A stretch of 64,000 nucleotides of DNA from Myxococcales bacterium (lineage in GTDB: Bacteria > Myxococcota_A > Bradymonadia > UBA7976 > UBA1532). The position numbers were made by a program, and so were the translations under genes. Below the pieces are notes generated by a model, which made no database searches, was not told the DNA's origin, and saw only the letters and a program-made list of their open reading frames with translations. This document shows, piece by piece, positions 1 to 8,921 of this stretch (positions are counted from its first letter, which is position 1; every line of letters starts with the position of its first letter). The DNA lies in NCBI GenBank assembly GCA_020633465.1, contig JACKDN010000012.1, positions 1 to 64,000 of the forward strand, written 5' to 3'.

Positions 1-6
1 CGCCGA

Positions 7-1722
7 TCAGGTGGGGGCGTCGACGGGCAGCGGTGGCTGGCGCGCTGGGGGCAGGTGGTCGTCCAGATCGGCCAGCAGGTCGTCTCGCAGGCTGCGGCGC
101 GCGGGATCGGACCACAGGTTCGTCCATTGGTGGGGATCGGCGCGCAGGTCGTACAGCTCGCCCTCGTCGCCCGCGTAGCGGGGCACGACGCTGTCGCGGC
201 CCCAGACGGCCCAGTACAGGGGGAAGCGCCCGCCCACGTCGGTCGTGCTGGCGCGGTAGCGGGTGCACAGCAGGCCGTCGCGGTAGATGGTCTCGAGGTG
301 CATGCCCACCGCGGCGAACTGGCTGTCGAAGGTGGTGATGATGCGCTCGCGGCGGGCATCGGGGCCGGTGGGCAGCGGCGCGCCCTGCATCGCGTCCGGC
401 GGCGGGACGCCGGCGATGTGACAGAAGGTCGGGGCGAGATCGACGTGACCGACCGGATCGCCGATCCGCCCCGGCGCGATGCCCGCGGCGGTGGCCGGCC
501 GCCAGATCAGCGGGACGCGCAGCAGGCTCTCGACGGGGTAGGGGCCCTTGAACAGCAGGCCGTAGTCGCCCTGCAGCTCGCCGTGGTCCGAGGTGTAGAC
601 GATGTCGGTGCGGTCCAGCACACCGCGGGCGCCGAGCCAGGCGAGCACGCGGCCGAGGGCCTCGTCGATGAGCTCGTTCTCGACGTGCACGAGGGCGTTG
701 ATCTCGCGGATCTGGTCGTGCGTCAGGCGCGCGGGCTCGAACGCGACGGGGCCGCCCTCCGGGTTGCGGTAGCGGCCCTCGTACCAGTCCAGCCAGTGCC
801 GCGGCTTCTGTCTCAGGATGGCTTCGATCCGCGCGCGATCGCCGGGGTGGGCCGCAGGCAGGTCCAGCTCGCGCCAGTCCACGCGGGCGCTGACCTCGTC
901 GGCGGGCGGATCGAAGGGGTGGTGGGGGTCGGGGAAGCTGAGCCAGCAGAACCAGGGCGCGTCGTCGGGCAGGGCGCCGAGCCAGGAGAGGGCCCGGTCG
1001 GCCACCCAGTCGGTGTGGTAGAGGGCGCGGTCGACCGGGTTCCGCTTCACCTCCGGCGCGCCCGTGTCGCCGCCGCCGGCGCCGGTGAGCACGCCGCCGA
1101 AGCCCGAGATCACGTCCGGGTGCTCGCGCCAGATCCAGTCGCCGTAGTGCTGCCCGACGAGGGGCCCGTGAGCGGCGAGCTCCACGTGGTCGAAGCCGCG
1201 CCACGGCCCCTGGCTGCCCTCGGCGGCCAGCTGGTTCTCGCGGAAGCGCAGCGTGGGGTCGAGGTGGGGCTCGAAGTGGGCCTTGCCGACCAGCGCGGTG
1301 TGATAGCCGGCGCGCTCGCGCAGCCAGGCGGCGACGTTCGGTGTGTCCTCGGGCAGGGCGATCCCGTTGGCGACGACGCCGTGCGTCCGCGGGTGCAGCC
1401 CGGTGAGCATCGACGCGCGCGAGGGCATGCAGACGACGTTGTGGACGTGGGCGCGCTGGTAATTGAGGCCCGCCGCCGCCAGCCCGTCGATGACCGGCGT
1501 GCGCGCCACGCCCCCGCCGTTGCAGCCCAGCGCGTCGAAGCGCTGCTGATCGACGGTGACGAAGAGGATGTTGCGCGCGCCGGGCCGAGGCCGCCCGCGC
1601 CGCGGCGGGGCCGGCGGCCTCTCCCCCAGCAGGCGACGGAGCCGCCGCTCGGCGCGGCGAAGGTCGAAGGCGCCCCGAAAGGCACCGGCGAGCACGGTCG
1701 AGGGCAGGCGGCGAGGGTCCAT
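7..1722 (-). CDS. type I sulfatase (formylglycine-dependent)
   Basis: A 571-residue sulfatase that should hydrolyse a sulfate ester, probably on a glycan or small organic sulfate. The core begins near residue 51 with a metal-binding VTVDQQ segment (D58). It is followed by the maturation motif CMPSR, where Cys98 would become formylglycine, then TGLHPRTHG. Further on come GKAHF, and near the C-terminus YTSDHGELQGDYG and FKG, supplying the remaining metal and sulfate ligands. Length fits the family. I start at ATG 1722, preceded by GGAGA, instead of the in-frame ATG at 1782, which adds 20 poorly sorted residues and has no ribosome site. No signal peptide is evident; residues 20-50 are Arg/Pro-rich. 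The substrate cannot be told from sequence. The FGE-domain protein at 49.7-51.8 kb lacks an obvious maturase Cys pair, so the maturation enzyme is probably elsewhere. Confidence 0.88.
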   Translation of the reverse strand: MDPRRLPSTVLAGAFRGAFDLRRAERRLRRLLGERPPAPPRRGRPRPGARNILFVTVDQQRFDALGCNGGGVARTPVIDGLAAAGLNYQRAHVHNVVCMPSRASMLTGLHPRTHGVVANGIALPEDTPNVAAWLRERAGYHTALVGKAHFEPHLDPTLRFRENQLAAEGSQGPWRGFDHVELAAHGPLVGQHYGDWIWREHPDVISGFGGVLTGAGGGDTGAPEVKRNPVDRALYHTDWVADRALSWLGALPDDAPWFCWLSFPDPHHPFDPPADEVSARVDWRELDLPAAHPGDRARIEAILRQKPRHWLDWYEGRYRNPEGGPVAFEPARLTHDQIREINALVHVENELIDEALGRVLAWLGARGVLDRTDIVYTSDHGELQGDYGLLFKGPYPVESLLRVPLIWRPATAAGIAPGRIGDPVGHVDLAPTFCHIAGVPPPDAMQGAPLPTGPDARRERIITTFDSQFAAVGMHLETIYRDGLLCTRYRASTTDVGGRFPLYWAVWGRDSVVPRYAGDEGELYDLRADPHQWTNLWSDPARRSLRDDLLADLDDHLPPARQPPLPVDAPT

Positions 1723-1842
1723 TCGTGGAGTGTTCTCCAGGCAGCGTCGCCCGTCCAGGAGACCGACCACCGCGTCGACCATGGCGCCCCCGCGTCGGGC
1801 GGCGCGAAGCGTCGAAGGACCCTGCCCGTGCGTCGGGGCAGG

Positions 1843-2622
1843 CTACTTCGTTCGACAGTGGGGCGCGGCCCCGGCGGCGTCGGGGGCCTCGGCGGGGCCC
1901 GCGCCCCGCGCGCGGCCGCGGCGCAGGGCGGCCGCGAGGCCACGGGGCACCACCGACCAGCCCACCGGGACGACCATGAAGGCCCCGTAGCCCTCGCGCC
2001 AACCCGGGTTGATTCGCTCGTAGCGCGTCAGCATGGCGCGATCGCGATCGCTCCGAATCACCAGCTCGCCGGGGATGGTGCGCAGGCGCACGCGGTTGTG
2101 CTGTGCCTCCCAGGCCTGGCCGTAGAACAGGGGCGGGTAGCGCCGCACGATGTCGGCCACGTCGGGCGGCAGATCGGGCTCGCCGGCGAGGAACACGCGG
2201 TCGAAGCCCCCGATGAAGGGGCGCAGGCCGGTGGGGTAGGGGTCGCCGACGTAGTACACCCGGCGCCCGGCGCCATGGCGGGCCAGGCCGTGCAGCATGA
2301 GGCCGACCGTCAGCAGCGCCAAGGCCGGGTGCCGCCGCCACGCCGGCGCGACGAACCCGTACTCGCCGCGCATCACGACCAGGCCGGGCTCGAGGTGAAT
2401 CGCCAGATCGGTGAAGCCCTGCAGGCGATCCTGGCGGTCGACGATGAGCCCCACGCGGCTGGCGCGGCGCAGGTCTCGGCCGAAGGCCGCCCGATCGACC
2501 TCGACGGGCACTTGACGCTGGAGGCCGATGAGGGCCGAGCGGAGCGCCCAGGCCTCGTCGATGCGTTCTTCGCTCAGGTCGCGCCCTCGCACGAAGCGCA
2601 GGCGCCATGGGGGAGCGCGCAT
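1843..2622 (-). CDS. conserved-looking protein of unknown function, possibly acyltransferase-like
   Basis: A 259-residue protein I do not recognise with certainty. The start at ATG 2622 is set by a strong GAGGAGGGA four bases upstream; longer in-frame starts run into the previous intergenic region. Residues 1-90 look like an alpha/beta domain (RLRFVRGRDLSEE, then a stretch ending SRVGLIVD). A central part has GEYGFVAPAWRRHPALALL and YYVGDPYPTGLRPF. The order, a basic strand-rich start, a GxxxVAP-type strand and a following helix, is reminiscent of the GNAT acyltransferase fold, but no acetyl-CoA loop is clear. The C-terminus is Ala/Arg-rich. It has no signal peptide or membrane helix. It lies 120 bp after the sulfatase start, same strand, with no overlap, so co-transcription is possible but not shown. 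Confidence 0.6.
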   Translation of the reverse strand: MRAPPWRLRFVRGRDLSEERIDEAWALRSALIGLQRQVPVEVDRAAFGRDLRRASRVGLIVDRQDRLQGFTDLAIHLEPGLVVMRGEYGFVAPAWRRHPALALLTVGLMLHGLARHGAGRRVYYVGDPYPTGLRPFIGGFDRVFLAGEPDLPPDVADIVRRYPPLFYGQAWEAQHNRVRLRTIPGELVIRSDRDRAMLTRYERINPGWREGYGAFMVVPVGWSVVPRGLAAALRRGRARGAGPAEAPDAAGAAPHCRTK

Positions 2623-2807
2623 GGGTTCCCTCCTCGTCGGCGCACCTACTGCCGGAACGCACACCGGATGGCAAGGGGTAAACGCCGACGTCACGGTTGG
2701 CCCGCGTTGGGCCGGCCGCGGCGTCGGGGAGGGAAAAGTGAAAGAACTGAGATGGTTCGTTCGAAAGTGTGGCACGACCCCGGAGGGGTGAGGCCGCGGA
2801 GGGGGCG

Positions 2808-3107
2808 TCAGGGCACGAGGCCGGCGCAGTCGGGCGTGCAGGCGACGCCCTCGGCGCACGAGCGGCCGTCGAGGCAGTCCTCGCACATCTGGGCGCGCGC
2901 GCGTCCGTCGTCGTCGTCGTCGATGCGATCCTCGCAGCGATCCGTGCAGTCGCTGACGTCGAGGTCGCTGTCGACGCAGTCCTGGTAGGTCTCGCAGATC
3001 TGGGCGCAGTTGATGACCTCGTTGGCCTCGTCGGCCGCCTCGCCGCAGGCCGTGGCGCCGCCGACGGCCAGCGCCGCCACCAGGATCGTGGGAGTGATCG
3101 AACGCAT
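2808..3107 (-). CDS. small Cys-rich lipoprotein
   Basis: A 99-residue exported protein. ATG 3107 has a textbook GAAGGAGAA four bases upstream. Residues 1-20 form a signal peptide ending in an ATAC lipobox, so Cys21 is the likely lipidated residue. The mature part is acidic and contains a regular series of Cys (NCAQICETYQDC, SDCTDRCED, MCEDCLDG, SCAEG, ACTPDC), eleven in all after the lipid Cys, around a DDDDD run. The spacing suggests disulfide pairs in a small cell-envelope domain. Similar short Cys-rich lipoproteins are common in Myxococcota genomes (family knowledge), but no function is known to me. It ends 185 bp before the gene at 2622. A short GACCCC-GG-AGGGGT palindrome sits after the stop. 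Confidence 0.72.
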   Translation of the reverse strand: MRSITPTILVAALAVGGATACGEAADEANEVINCAQICETYQDCVDSDLDVSDCTDRCEDRIDDDDDGRARAQMCEDCLDGRSCAEGVACTPDCAGLVP

Positions 3108-3415
3108 GCTGTTCTCCTTCGTGTTGCGCCGGGCGGGCTGCCCGGCGTCGTCGGCGGCCGGGCAGTGCAGCCGCTGTGCCGGTCTGCCGAACGGTCTGTT
3201 CGAGACAGTGCGGTGGGGCGGAATGGAGCGGCCCGGGGCGTGTGGTCCCCCCGGGCGCCGGCCGACCGGCCGGGGAGCGCCTCGGCCCCGCGTCTGCGGC
3301 CCCTCCCGGCGCGTCGTTCGTCCGCGCGTCGTCACCTGAATGTCACGCCCGGCTCGCGCCGAGCCGGCCGGGTGCGCTATTGGGGCCGCCCCGGGAACGG
3401 CCCGGCGAGGAGTCG
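3108..3415. other. divergent intergenic region
   Basis: A 308-bp spacer between two divergent genes, so it must hold promoters in both directions. I see no clear -35/-10 pair. The only structured element is a CGGCTCG-CGC-CGAGCCG inverted repeat at 3350-3366, about 50 bp before the right-hand start. It could be an operator or an attenuator hairpin. No tRNA or small ORF with a ribosome site was found. Confidence 0.4.
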
Positions 3416-5389
3416 ATGCGCACCGCGAGCCCGAAGTCTGCCCCGACCGCGCCCCTCGGCGGCGCGCGCGCCGTCGCGCTGGCCACCCTGGCGCTGCTGG
3501 GCGTGAACGCGGCGATGATCACGGTGACCCGCGGCTGGCCCTCGGCGCGCCCGTCGGTCCGCATGGGTCTGCACCTCTTCGACGCCGGTCAGCACCTGGC
3601 CCTCGGCCTCGCGGCCGCCCTGCTGTGCTTCGCCGCCGGCGTCCTCGTGCGCGGGCCTCGGGCGCGGGGCGCCCTGCTGGTGCTGCTCGCCGCGGGCGCG
3701 GGCGTCGTGACCCTCGCCCCCGATCTCGTCGGCTTCGTCGGCCGGCACGCGTCGGCCGACACCGCCGCGTGGCTGCGGCCCCTGCTGGCCGCCGCGCTGG
3801 CGCTGTGCGTCCCCGCCGCCGCCCTGGCGGGTCACCTGCTCGGCCGCCCGCGGTGGCGATGGCTGGCCGTCGCCGGCGCCCTCGCCGCGCTGATCGGCAA
3901 CCACCTGCTGCTGCCCCTCGACTATCCGGGCGTCCACCTCTTCGTGGCCGCCGCCGCCGTCGCGCTGATGGCGGGCGCCCTGAAGAGCGGGCCCGCCCGG
4001 ATGCCCGCGGGCGGTCGCACCCTGGCGGCCCTGCTCGTGGGCCTGGGCCTGGCCGCGCCGACCCTGGTGGTGCTGCCCCCCAACGCCGTGCGCCTGGCCC
4101 TGGTGCAGGTGTCGGGCAGCGTCGTCGCCCCCTTCCAGCTGGCCTGGGCCACCGACGACGACGAGGACGACGACGCCCCGCTCGAGCCGGCGGGGCCCGA
4201 CGCCGAGTCCTGGTTCGTCGATCGCGCCGACGCCCCCGAGGTGCCGCCCACCCGGCCGCCGCTCTTGGACGCGCCGGTGGTGCTCGCGCTCTTCGTCGAC
4301 TCTTTGCGCGCCGACGTCCTGCGTGGCCCCGACGCCGCCCGGCGCTACCCCCACATGGCCCGCCTCTGCCGCGAGGGCGTCGACTTCCGGCAGGCCCGCG
4401 CGCCGGGCGCACAGACGGTGCTGACCATGACCTCGGTCTTCACCGGCAAGTACTTCTCCCAGCTGTACTGGGAGCCCCACCCGAGGCACCCCGATCACTT
4501 CCCCCACGCCGATCCGTCGCCCCGCGTCCCCGCCCTGCTGACCGCCGCCCACGTCGACACCGCCCACCTGTCGGCCGCCTTCTGGCTGGTCGACGGCTGG
4601 GGCATCACCCGCGGCTTCGCCGAAGAGCGCGTCGTCGGCTCGACCCACGGCACGCGCTACGCCGCCTCGGACGACATCGTCACCGCCCTGGCCCAGCGCC
4701 TGGAGGATCAGGGCGACCGCCCCTTCTTCAGCTACGCCCACCTGTTCGACGCCCACTACGTCGTCGGCCGAACGCTCATCGGGGGCCCGCGCCACGCTCA
4801 GTACGAGCGCGGGCTCAGGCGGGTCGACGGACAGATCGGCCGGCTGCAGAAGCGCGTCGCGAAGGCCGGGCTGACCGATCGCACGATCATCATCCTCACC
4901 GCCGATCACGGCGAGGGGCTGGGCGAGCACGGCGTCGAGCATCACTCCGCGACCCTGTACGAGGAGCTCGTCCGGGTCCCCCTGTGCGTCTTCGGCCCGG
5001 GCATCGACGCTCGCGTGGTCGACGCGCCGGTCAGCCTGATCGATCTGGCCCCGACGCTGCTCGATCTGTTCGGGCAGCCGACGCCGGGCAGCTTCATGGG
5101 CCAGAGCCTCGTGCCCGTGCTGAAGGGGGGCGCGCCGGACCTCACCCGCCCGATCATCGCCGAGGGCCGCCTGAAGAAGGCGCTGATCACGCCCGACGGG
5201 CTGAAGGTGATCCGCGACGATCGCGCGCACACCCTGGAGATCTACGATCTGAAGTCCGATCCCGACGAGTCCGACAACCTGGCCGGCGCGGATCACCCGG
5301 GCGCCGACGCCGCGGTCCGTCGGCTGCGACGCTTCTTCAAGGTGCACACGCTGAAGAAGCCCGGCTACACACCGCCGTTCCGGCGCTGA
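3416..5389 (+). CDS. membrane-anchored sulfatase-like hydrolase/transferase (alkaline phosphatase superfamily)
   Basis: A 657-residue protein starting at ATG 3416 behind GAGGAG. Roughly residues 20-240 contain about six hydrophobic segments, so it sits in the inner membrane. A periplasmic-type linker with DDDEDDD follows, and the catalytic domain starts near residue 285 (LALFVDSLRADVL). The C-terminal metal motif ILTADHGEGLGEHG is present. The nucleophile region reads GAQTVLTMTSVFTGKY: there is no C/S-x-P-S-R, so it cannot use formylglycine. A Thr or Ser would act, as in lipoteichoic-acid synthase or phosphoethanolamine-transferase relatives. The topology fits transfer or release of a phospho- or sulfo-group on an envelope polymer. 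Substrate unknown. It is separated from the next gene by 152 bp. Confidence 0.75.
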   Translation: MRTASPKSAPTAPLGGARAVALATLALLGVNAAMITVTRGWPSARPSVRMGLHLFDAGQHLALGLAAALLCFAAGVLVRGPRARGALLVLLAAGAGVVTLAPDLVGFVGRHASADTAAWLRPLLAAALALCVPAAALAGHLLGRPRWRWLAVAGALAALIGNHLLLPLDYPGVHLFVAAAAVALMAGALKSGPARMPAGGRTLAALLVGLGLAAPTLVVLPPNAVRLALVQVSGSVVAPFQLAWATDDDEDDDAPLEPAGPDAESWFVDRADAPEVPPTRPPLLDAPVVLALFVDSLRADVLRGPDAARRYPHMARLCREGVDFRQARAPGAQTVLTMTSVFTGKYFSQLYWEPHPRHPDHFPHADPSPRVPALLTAAHVDTAHLSAAFWLVDGWGITRGFAEERVVGSTHGTRYAASDDIVTALAQRLEDQGDRPFFSYAHLFDAHYVVGRTLIGGPRHAQYERGLRRVDGQIGRLQKRVAKAGLTDRTIIILTADHGEGLGEHGVEHHSATLYEELVRVPLCVFGPGIDARVVDAPVSLIDLAPTLLDLFGQPTPGSFMGQSLVPVLKGGAPDLTRPIIAEGRLKKALITPDGLKVIRDDRAHTLEIYDLKSDPDESDNLAGADHPGADAAVRRLRRFFKVHTLKKPGYTPPFRR

Positions 5390-5541
5390 CCGCGAGGCGA
5401 GGCCGGCCGGCGTGTCACGATCACCCGACGACCGAGCCGCCGCCGTCACGATCCCGCGACCGGCCGCACCACCTTCCAGCGGAGGCCGCGTGGCGCGGCC
5501 GATGCTTGCTCTCGCCGCGCTACGGTCGAAGGAGGTGGCAG

Positions 5542-8500
5542 GTGCAAACGCACGCTCACCGTCTCTTCGTCGTTCGCCTCGGGCTGGCCGCGCTGAGCCT
5601 CGCGCTGGTCGCCTGCGAGACCCTCGACGACACGGTCTCTCCCGCGGACGCGCTGCCGACTGACGGCGCCCCGCCCCCGGACGCCACGCCGGACGCTCGG
5701 GCGCCGAGCGACGGCGGCCCCGACATCGGCCCACCGGTCGACGCCGGCGCCGACGCGGGGGCCTCGGCCTGCGCCGTGGCCCAGCAGGCCGCCGAAGCCG
5801 CGTGCTGCGCCGGCGACGAGGATCACCCCGGCGGCGGCGATCCGTCCGTGGGCACCGCCAGCGTCGTCGACTGCGACACGGGCGAGCGGACCGACGTGCC
5901 CTGCATGGAGACGAGCGGCCTGCCGCCTCTGGGCGGTGTGCTCGAGGCGCCGGCGCAGACCTTCGATGGACCCGACGAGACCGATCCGGCGTGCACCGCC
6001 GCGGCCGAGGCCGCCGCGCTGGCCTGCGCGGATCCGAGCCTGGCCGACGCGATCGACTGCGGCGTCGCCGACGAGGTCGCCGACGTGCTGCCCGCCTGCG
6101 ACGTGCTGCGCGCCTGGAGCGATGCCGAGGCGTGCGCCCCCTTCGACCTGACGCGCTGGCGCGCCTTCGACCCCGGCGCGCGGGCCGCGCTCTTCGAGGC
6201 CCTCGCCGTCCCGCCCGACGTCGAGGCCGACGCCCCGCCCGATCTCTCGACCTGGGACGACGGCGCGCCGGTGCCGCCGCCGGCCGAGGTGCTGCACGGC
6301 GAGGGCGTCGACGCCTCGGAGCGCCTCGACGTCGTCCGCTTGCAGCTGCCCGGCAACTTCCTCCGCTATCAGCTGGCGCACGCGGTGCTGCGCTCGGCGA
6401 TCGCGCAGGCCGACGTCCAGCAAGGCTTCGCCTGCGACGCCGACGCGCTGCGCTGCACGGTCAACCCGCTGCGCGTCTTCGATCTGGGCGCGTCGCTCAG
6501 CCAGGACGGCGCCTTCCACGTCGAGGCGGTGACCATCGGCGACGACGCCACCGGCGGCTGGCGGATCCAGAACCTGCGCTGGTCACCGGATCTGGATGAC
6601 TGGGCCGAGCTCACCGTGCGCTGGGATGGCTACGTCGACCTGACCCCCGAGGCCCTGGCCGGCGTCGACTTCGGGGCGCCCACCCGCCTCAGCCTGCTGC
6701 CGGCGCACCTGCCGCTCGATGGGCGCGGCCCCGACGGCGGCAACAGCTATGCCCTGCCGGGCCTCGACGCGCAGGCGCGCGCCCGACACTGGCTCGACCG
6801 CACGATCCTCGTGGCGCCGCTGGACAGCGCGACCTGCACCGCGCTCTCGCAGGCCCCCAACTACGTCACCTTCCGCCAGCCCACGCGCTGCATCTGCCCC
6901 TTCGACGGCAGCGATGGCTACTGCGTGGTCGATCCCGCGCCGCGCGCCGACATGCCCCTCGCCATGCGGCAGGTGCTGCAGCAGAGCGACGCCGCCCACC
7001 TGGTGTATTGCACCGATCCCCCGACCGTCGAGGTGGGGCCGCTCCGTGGACACGAGGCGGCCTTCGACCTCGACAACGGCACCGTTCAGTCCCCGCTGAC
7101 GCAGCTGCTCGCGATGATGCAGCTTGGCGTGTCCGACGCGACGGTCGCCGACGATCTGGTGCGCTTCGGCTGCGCGGGCCGGCTGGTCGAGCGGGTGCGC
7201 CTGGGGCCGACCCTCGAGGAGGACTTCGGCCCGTACACGCTGCTGCTGGGACGCTCGGCGGCCTCGCAGGCGGGCCTCGAGCTGTCCACCGCCGTCGAGC
7301 TGGGCGGCGTCCGCGTGGCGATCATCTCGGGCCTGGTGCACTTCGACTTCGACTTCGGGGTGCGCTTCGAGGAGTGGGTGAAGCGCAAGTTCGGCAAGGT
7401 GATCGGGTGGGTGCTGCGCTGGGTGCTGAAGGTCATCAGCGGCATCATCAGCATCTCGGTGACCGTCGAGCTGCCGCCGCCGGGCATCCTGAACACGGCG
7501 TTCGTGAAGCTGGACGCCATCGAGCTCGACGTGCAGGCGGTGGTGAGTCAGCGTGCGCCGCCGGGCGGCGTCGGGGTCGCCGTCGAGGTGGGTGCGCGGC
7601 GCGTGACCACCTCGCCGCCGCGCCTGGATCCCGGCGACGGCTGGGGCTTCGACGTCACCTTCGGCGCGCCCTCGTGCAAGGCGTTCACCGGCAGCGGCAG
7701 CCTGATCGATCGCCTGAAGCGCATCACCTCGTGCCCGGTCGAGGCCGCGCTGAGCGCCGCGGGCGTCGTCACCGCGCCGCTGCAACGCTTCCTGGCCGAG
7801 CAGGTGCTCGAGATCACGCTGAACGTCACCGAGCAGGTCAACGACGCGCTCGTCGACACCGCCATCGCTGCCTTCGACCGCCTCGAGGACAGCAACGTCG
7901 TGGCGCGCGTCTTCCAGACGGCGGCGCACACGCTGGTGCTCGACCCGTCCTGGACCTGGGCCGCGGGCGACGCGGGCGAAGCGATGACCGGAACGCTCCC
8001 GCCCGCGCTCGCCCACGCCTGCGCGCTGGCGCCCGATCCCGAGATCGCTTGCACGCTGGCGCACCTGCTGATGGGTCACGGCTACGGCCAGGCGAGCGTG
8101 CGCGCGACGTTGCTGCGCGTCGGCGCGATGACACATGGCCGCAGCCGGCAGGACTTCGACCCGCCGGTGACGGCGGAGGCGTTCGCCTTCCCGCCGGTGC
8201 GTTACTGCGTGCTCGGCGACCGACCGCCCGGTGCGCCCGCCTTCGACGCGGACGACCGAGCGTTCACGCAGGACATGCTCGAGGTCGACGTCGACGACGA
8301 GGCCGCCGCGGCGCCGCTGGACTGGCGAACGCAGTGCGCCCTGTTCGTCGACCTGTCGCCCTGGGCCGGCGGCACCATCGCCACGCCGACGGTGACCTAC
8401 GCCGTCGGCGTGTGGGTGTCGCGCCGCACGGAGGCGCTGCTGAACGACGTCTTCACCTGCCGCAACAGCGCCGAGTGTCACCCCGAGGGTCCGCAGATCC

Positions 8501-8802
8501 GCGCGCGCGCCGCGCTGGCGGCCTGCTCGCTGGTGGGCGACGTGTGGGCGGGCCCCGCCCAGCCGGGCGCGGACTACCTGAACCTGCTGCGCTTGCTGAG
8601 CGACGTGGACGTCGACCCGGCGCTGATCGCGGGCGCCGAGGCCATCTGGACCCGCGCGGTCGGCGCCCAGGGCTTCGGCGTCTCGCCGGCGTCCTTCCTG
8701 CGCCTGCGCGACGCCGCCCGCGGTTGTCGGGACGACCTCGCCGCGGCCGGCTTCGCGCCCCCGCCCCGCAGCCTCCCGGCCGCGGCCTTCTTCGACCCGT
8801 GA
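5542..8802 (+). CDS. large lipoprotein of unknown function
   Basis: A 1,086-residue exported protein. The start is GTG 5542, fixed by GGAGG six bases upstream and by the signal peptide that follows at once. Residues 1-25 end in a LVAC lipobox. A 40-residue Pro/Asp/Ala linker (DAGADAG type) leads to a Cys-bearing first region (CAVAQQ, CCAGDEDH, CTAAAEAA). The long remainder has no family I recognise. About residues 600-660 there are alternating hydrophobic strands and a basic amphipathic helix (KRKFGKVIGWVLRW). Paired Cys recur in the C-terminal third, so a disulfide-bonded secreted structure is likely. It carries one GAACGCTC-family octamer in each of three places near its 3' half and just after its stop. 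It stands alone between a sulfatase-like gene and the uptake operon. Confidence 0.65.
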   Translation: MQTHAHRLFVVRLGLAALSLALVACETLDDTVSPADALPTDGAPPPDATPDARAPSDGGPDIGPPVDAGADAGASACAVAQQAAEAACCAGDEDHPGGGDPSVGTASVVDCDTGERTDVPCMETSGLPPLGGVLEAPAQTFDGPDETDPACTAAAEAAALACADPSLADAIDCGVADEVADVLPACDVLRAWSDAEACAPFDLTRWRAFDPGARAALFEALAVPPDVEADAPPDLSTWDDGAPVPPPAEVLHGEGVDASERLDVVRLQLPGNFLRYQLAHAVLRSAIAQADVQQGFACDADALRCTVNPLRVFDLGASLSQDGAFHVEAVTIGDDATGGWRIQNLRWSPDLDDWAELTVRWDGYVDLTPEALAGVDFGAPTRLSLLPAHLPLDGRGPDGGNSYALPGLDAQARARHWLDRTILVAPLDSATCTALSQAPNYVTFRQPTRCICPFDGSDGYCVVDPAPRADMPLAMRQVLQQSDAAHLVYCTDPPTVEVGPLRGHEAAFDLDNGTVQSPLTQLLAMMQLGVSDATVADDLVRFGCAGRLVERVRLGPTLEEDFGPYTLLLGRSAASQAGLELSTAVELGGVRVAIISGLVHFDFDFGVRFEEWVKRKFGKVIGWVLRWVLKVISGIISISVTVELPPPGILNTAFVKLDAIELDVQAVVSQRAPPGGVGVAVEVGARRVTTSPPRLDPGDGWGFDVTFGAPSCKAFTGSGSLIDRLKRITSCPVEAALSAAGVVTAPLQRFLAEQVLEITLNVTEQVNDALVDTAIAAFDRLEDSNVVARVFQTAAHTLVLDPSWTWAAGDAGEAMTGTLPPALAHACALAPDPEIACTLAHLLMGHGYGQASVRATLLRVGAMTHGRSRQDFDPPVTAEAFAFPPVRYCVLGDRPPGAPAFDADDRAFTQDMLEVDVDDEAAAAPLDWRTQCALFVDLSPWAGGTIATPTVTYAVGVWVSRRTEALLNDVFTCRNSAECHPEGPQIRARAALAACSLVGDVWAGPAQPGADYLNLLRLLSDVDVDPALIAGAEAIWTRAVGAQGFGVSPASFLRLRDAARGCRDDLAAAGFAPPPRSLPAAAFFDP

Positions 8803-8921
8803 ACGCTCGGCGCGGCCGATCCGGCGCGTTGCCTGGGCGCTGACTCGACGGGCGAGGCCAACGCTCCGGGACGTAATTCTACCGATTGAGGGCCGCGCAG
8901 GGGGGCGCCCAGCATGGGCCG

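Noticed and set aside
2766..2790. Sigma-54 promoter at TGGCACGACCCCGG
   Set aside because: The -24 half fits but the required TTGC at -12 spacing is absent, at this site and at the second copy near 25540.
55..2988. Very long open frames on the opposite strand of real genes, here 977 codons
   Set aside because: They are shadows typical of GC above 70 percent: no ribosome site, Val/Gly/Arg/Ala-only composition, and they run antisense to genes with clear motifs. The same holds for those at 3377-5734, 9584-13120, 16391-20119, 21923-25210 and 41250-45032.
8803..8921. Cobalamin riboswitch or Fur box before the uptake operon
   Set aside because: I found no B12-box-like sequence and no clear AT-rich 19-bp inverted repeat in these 119 bases.
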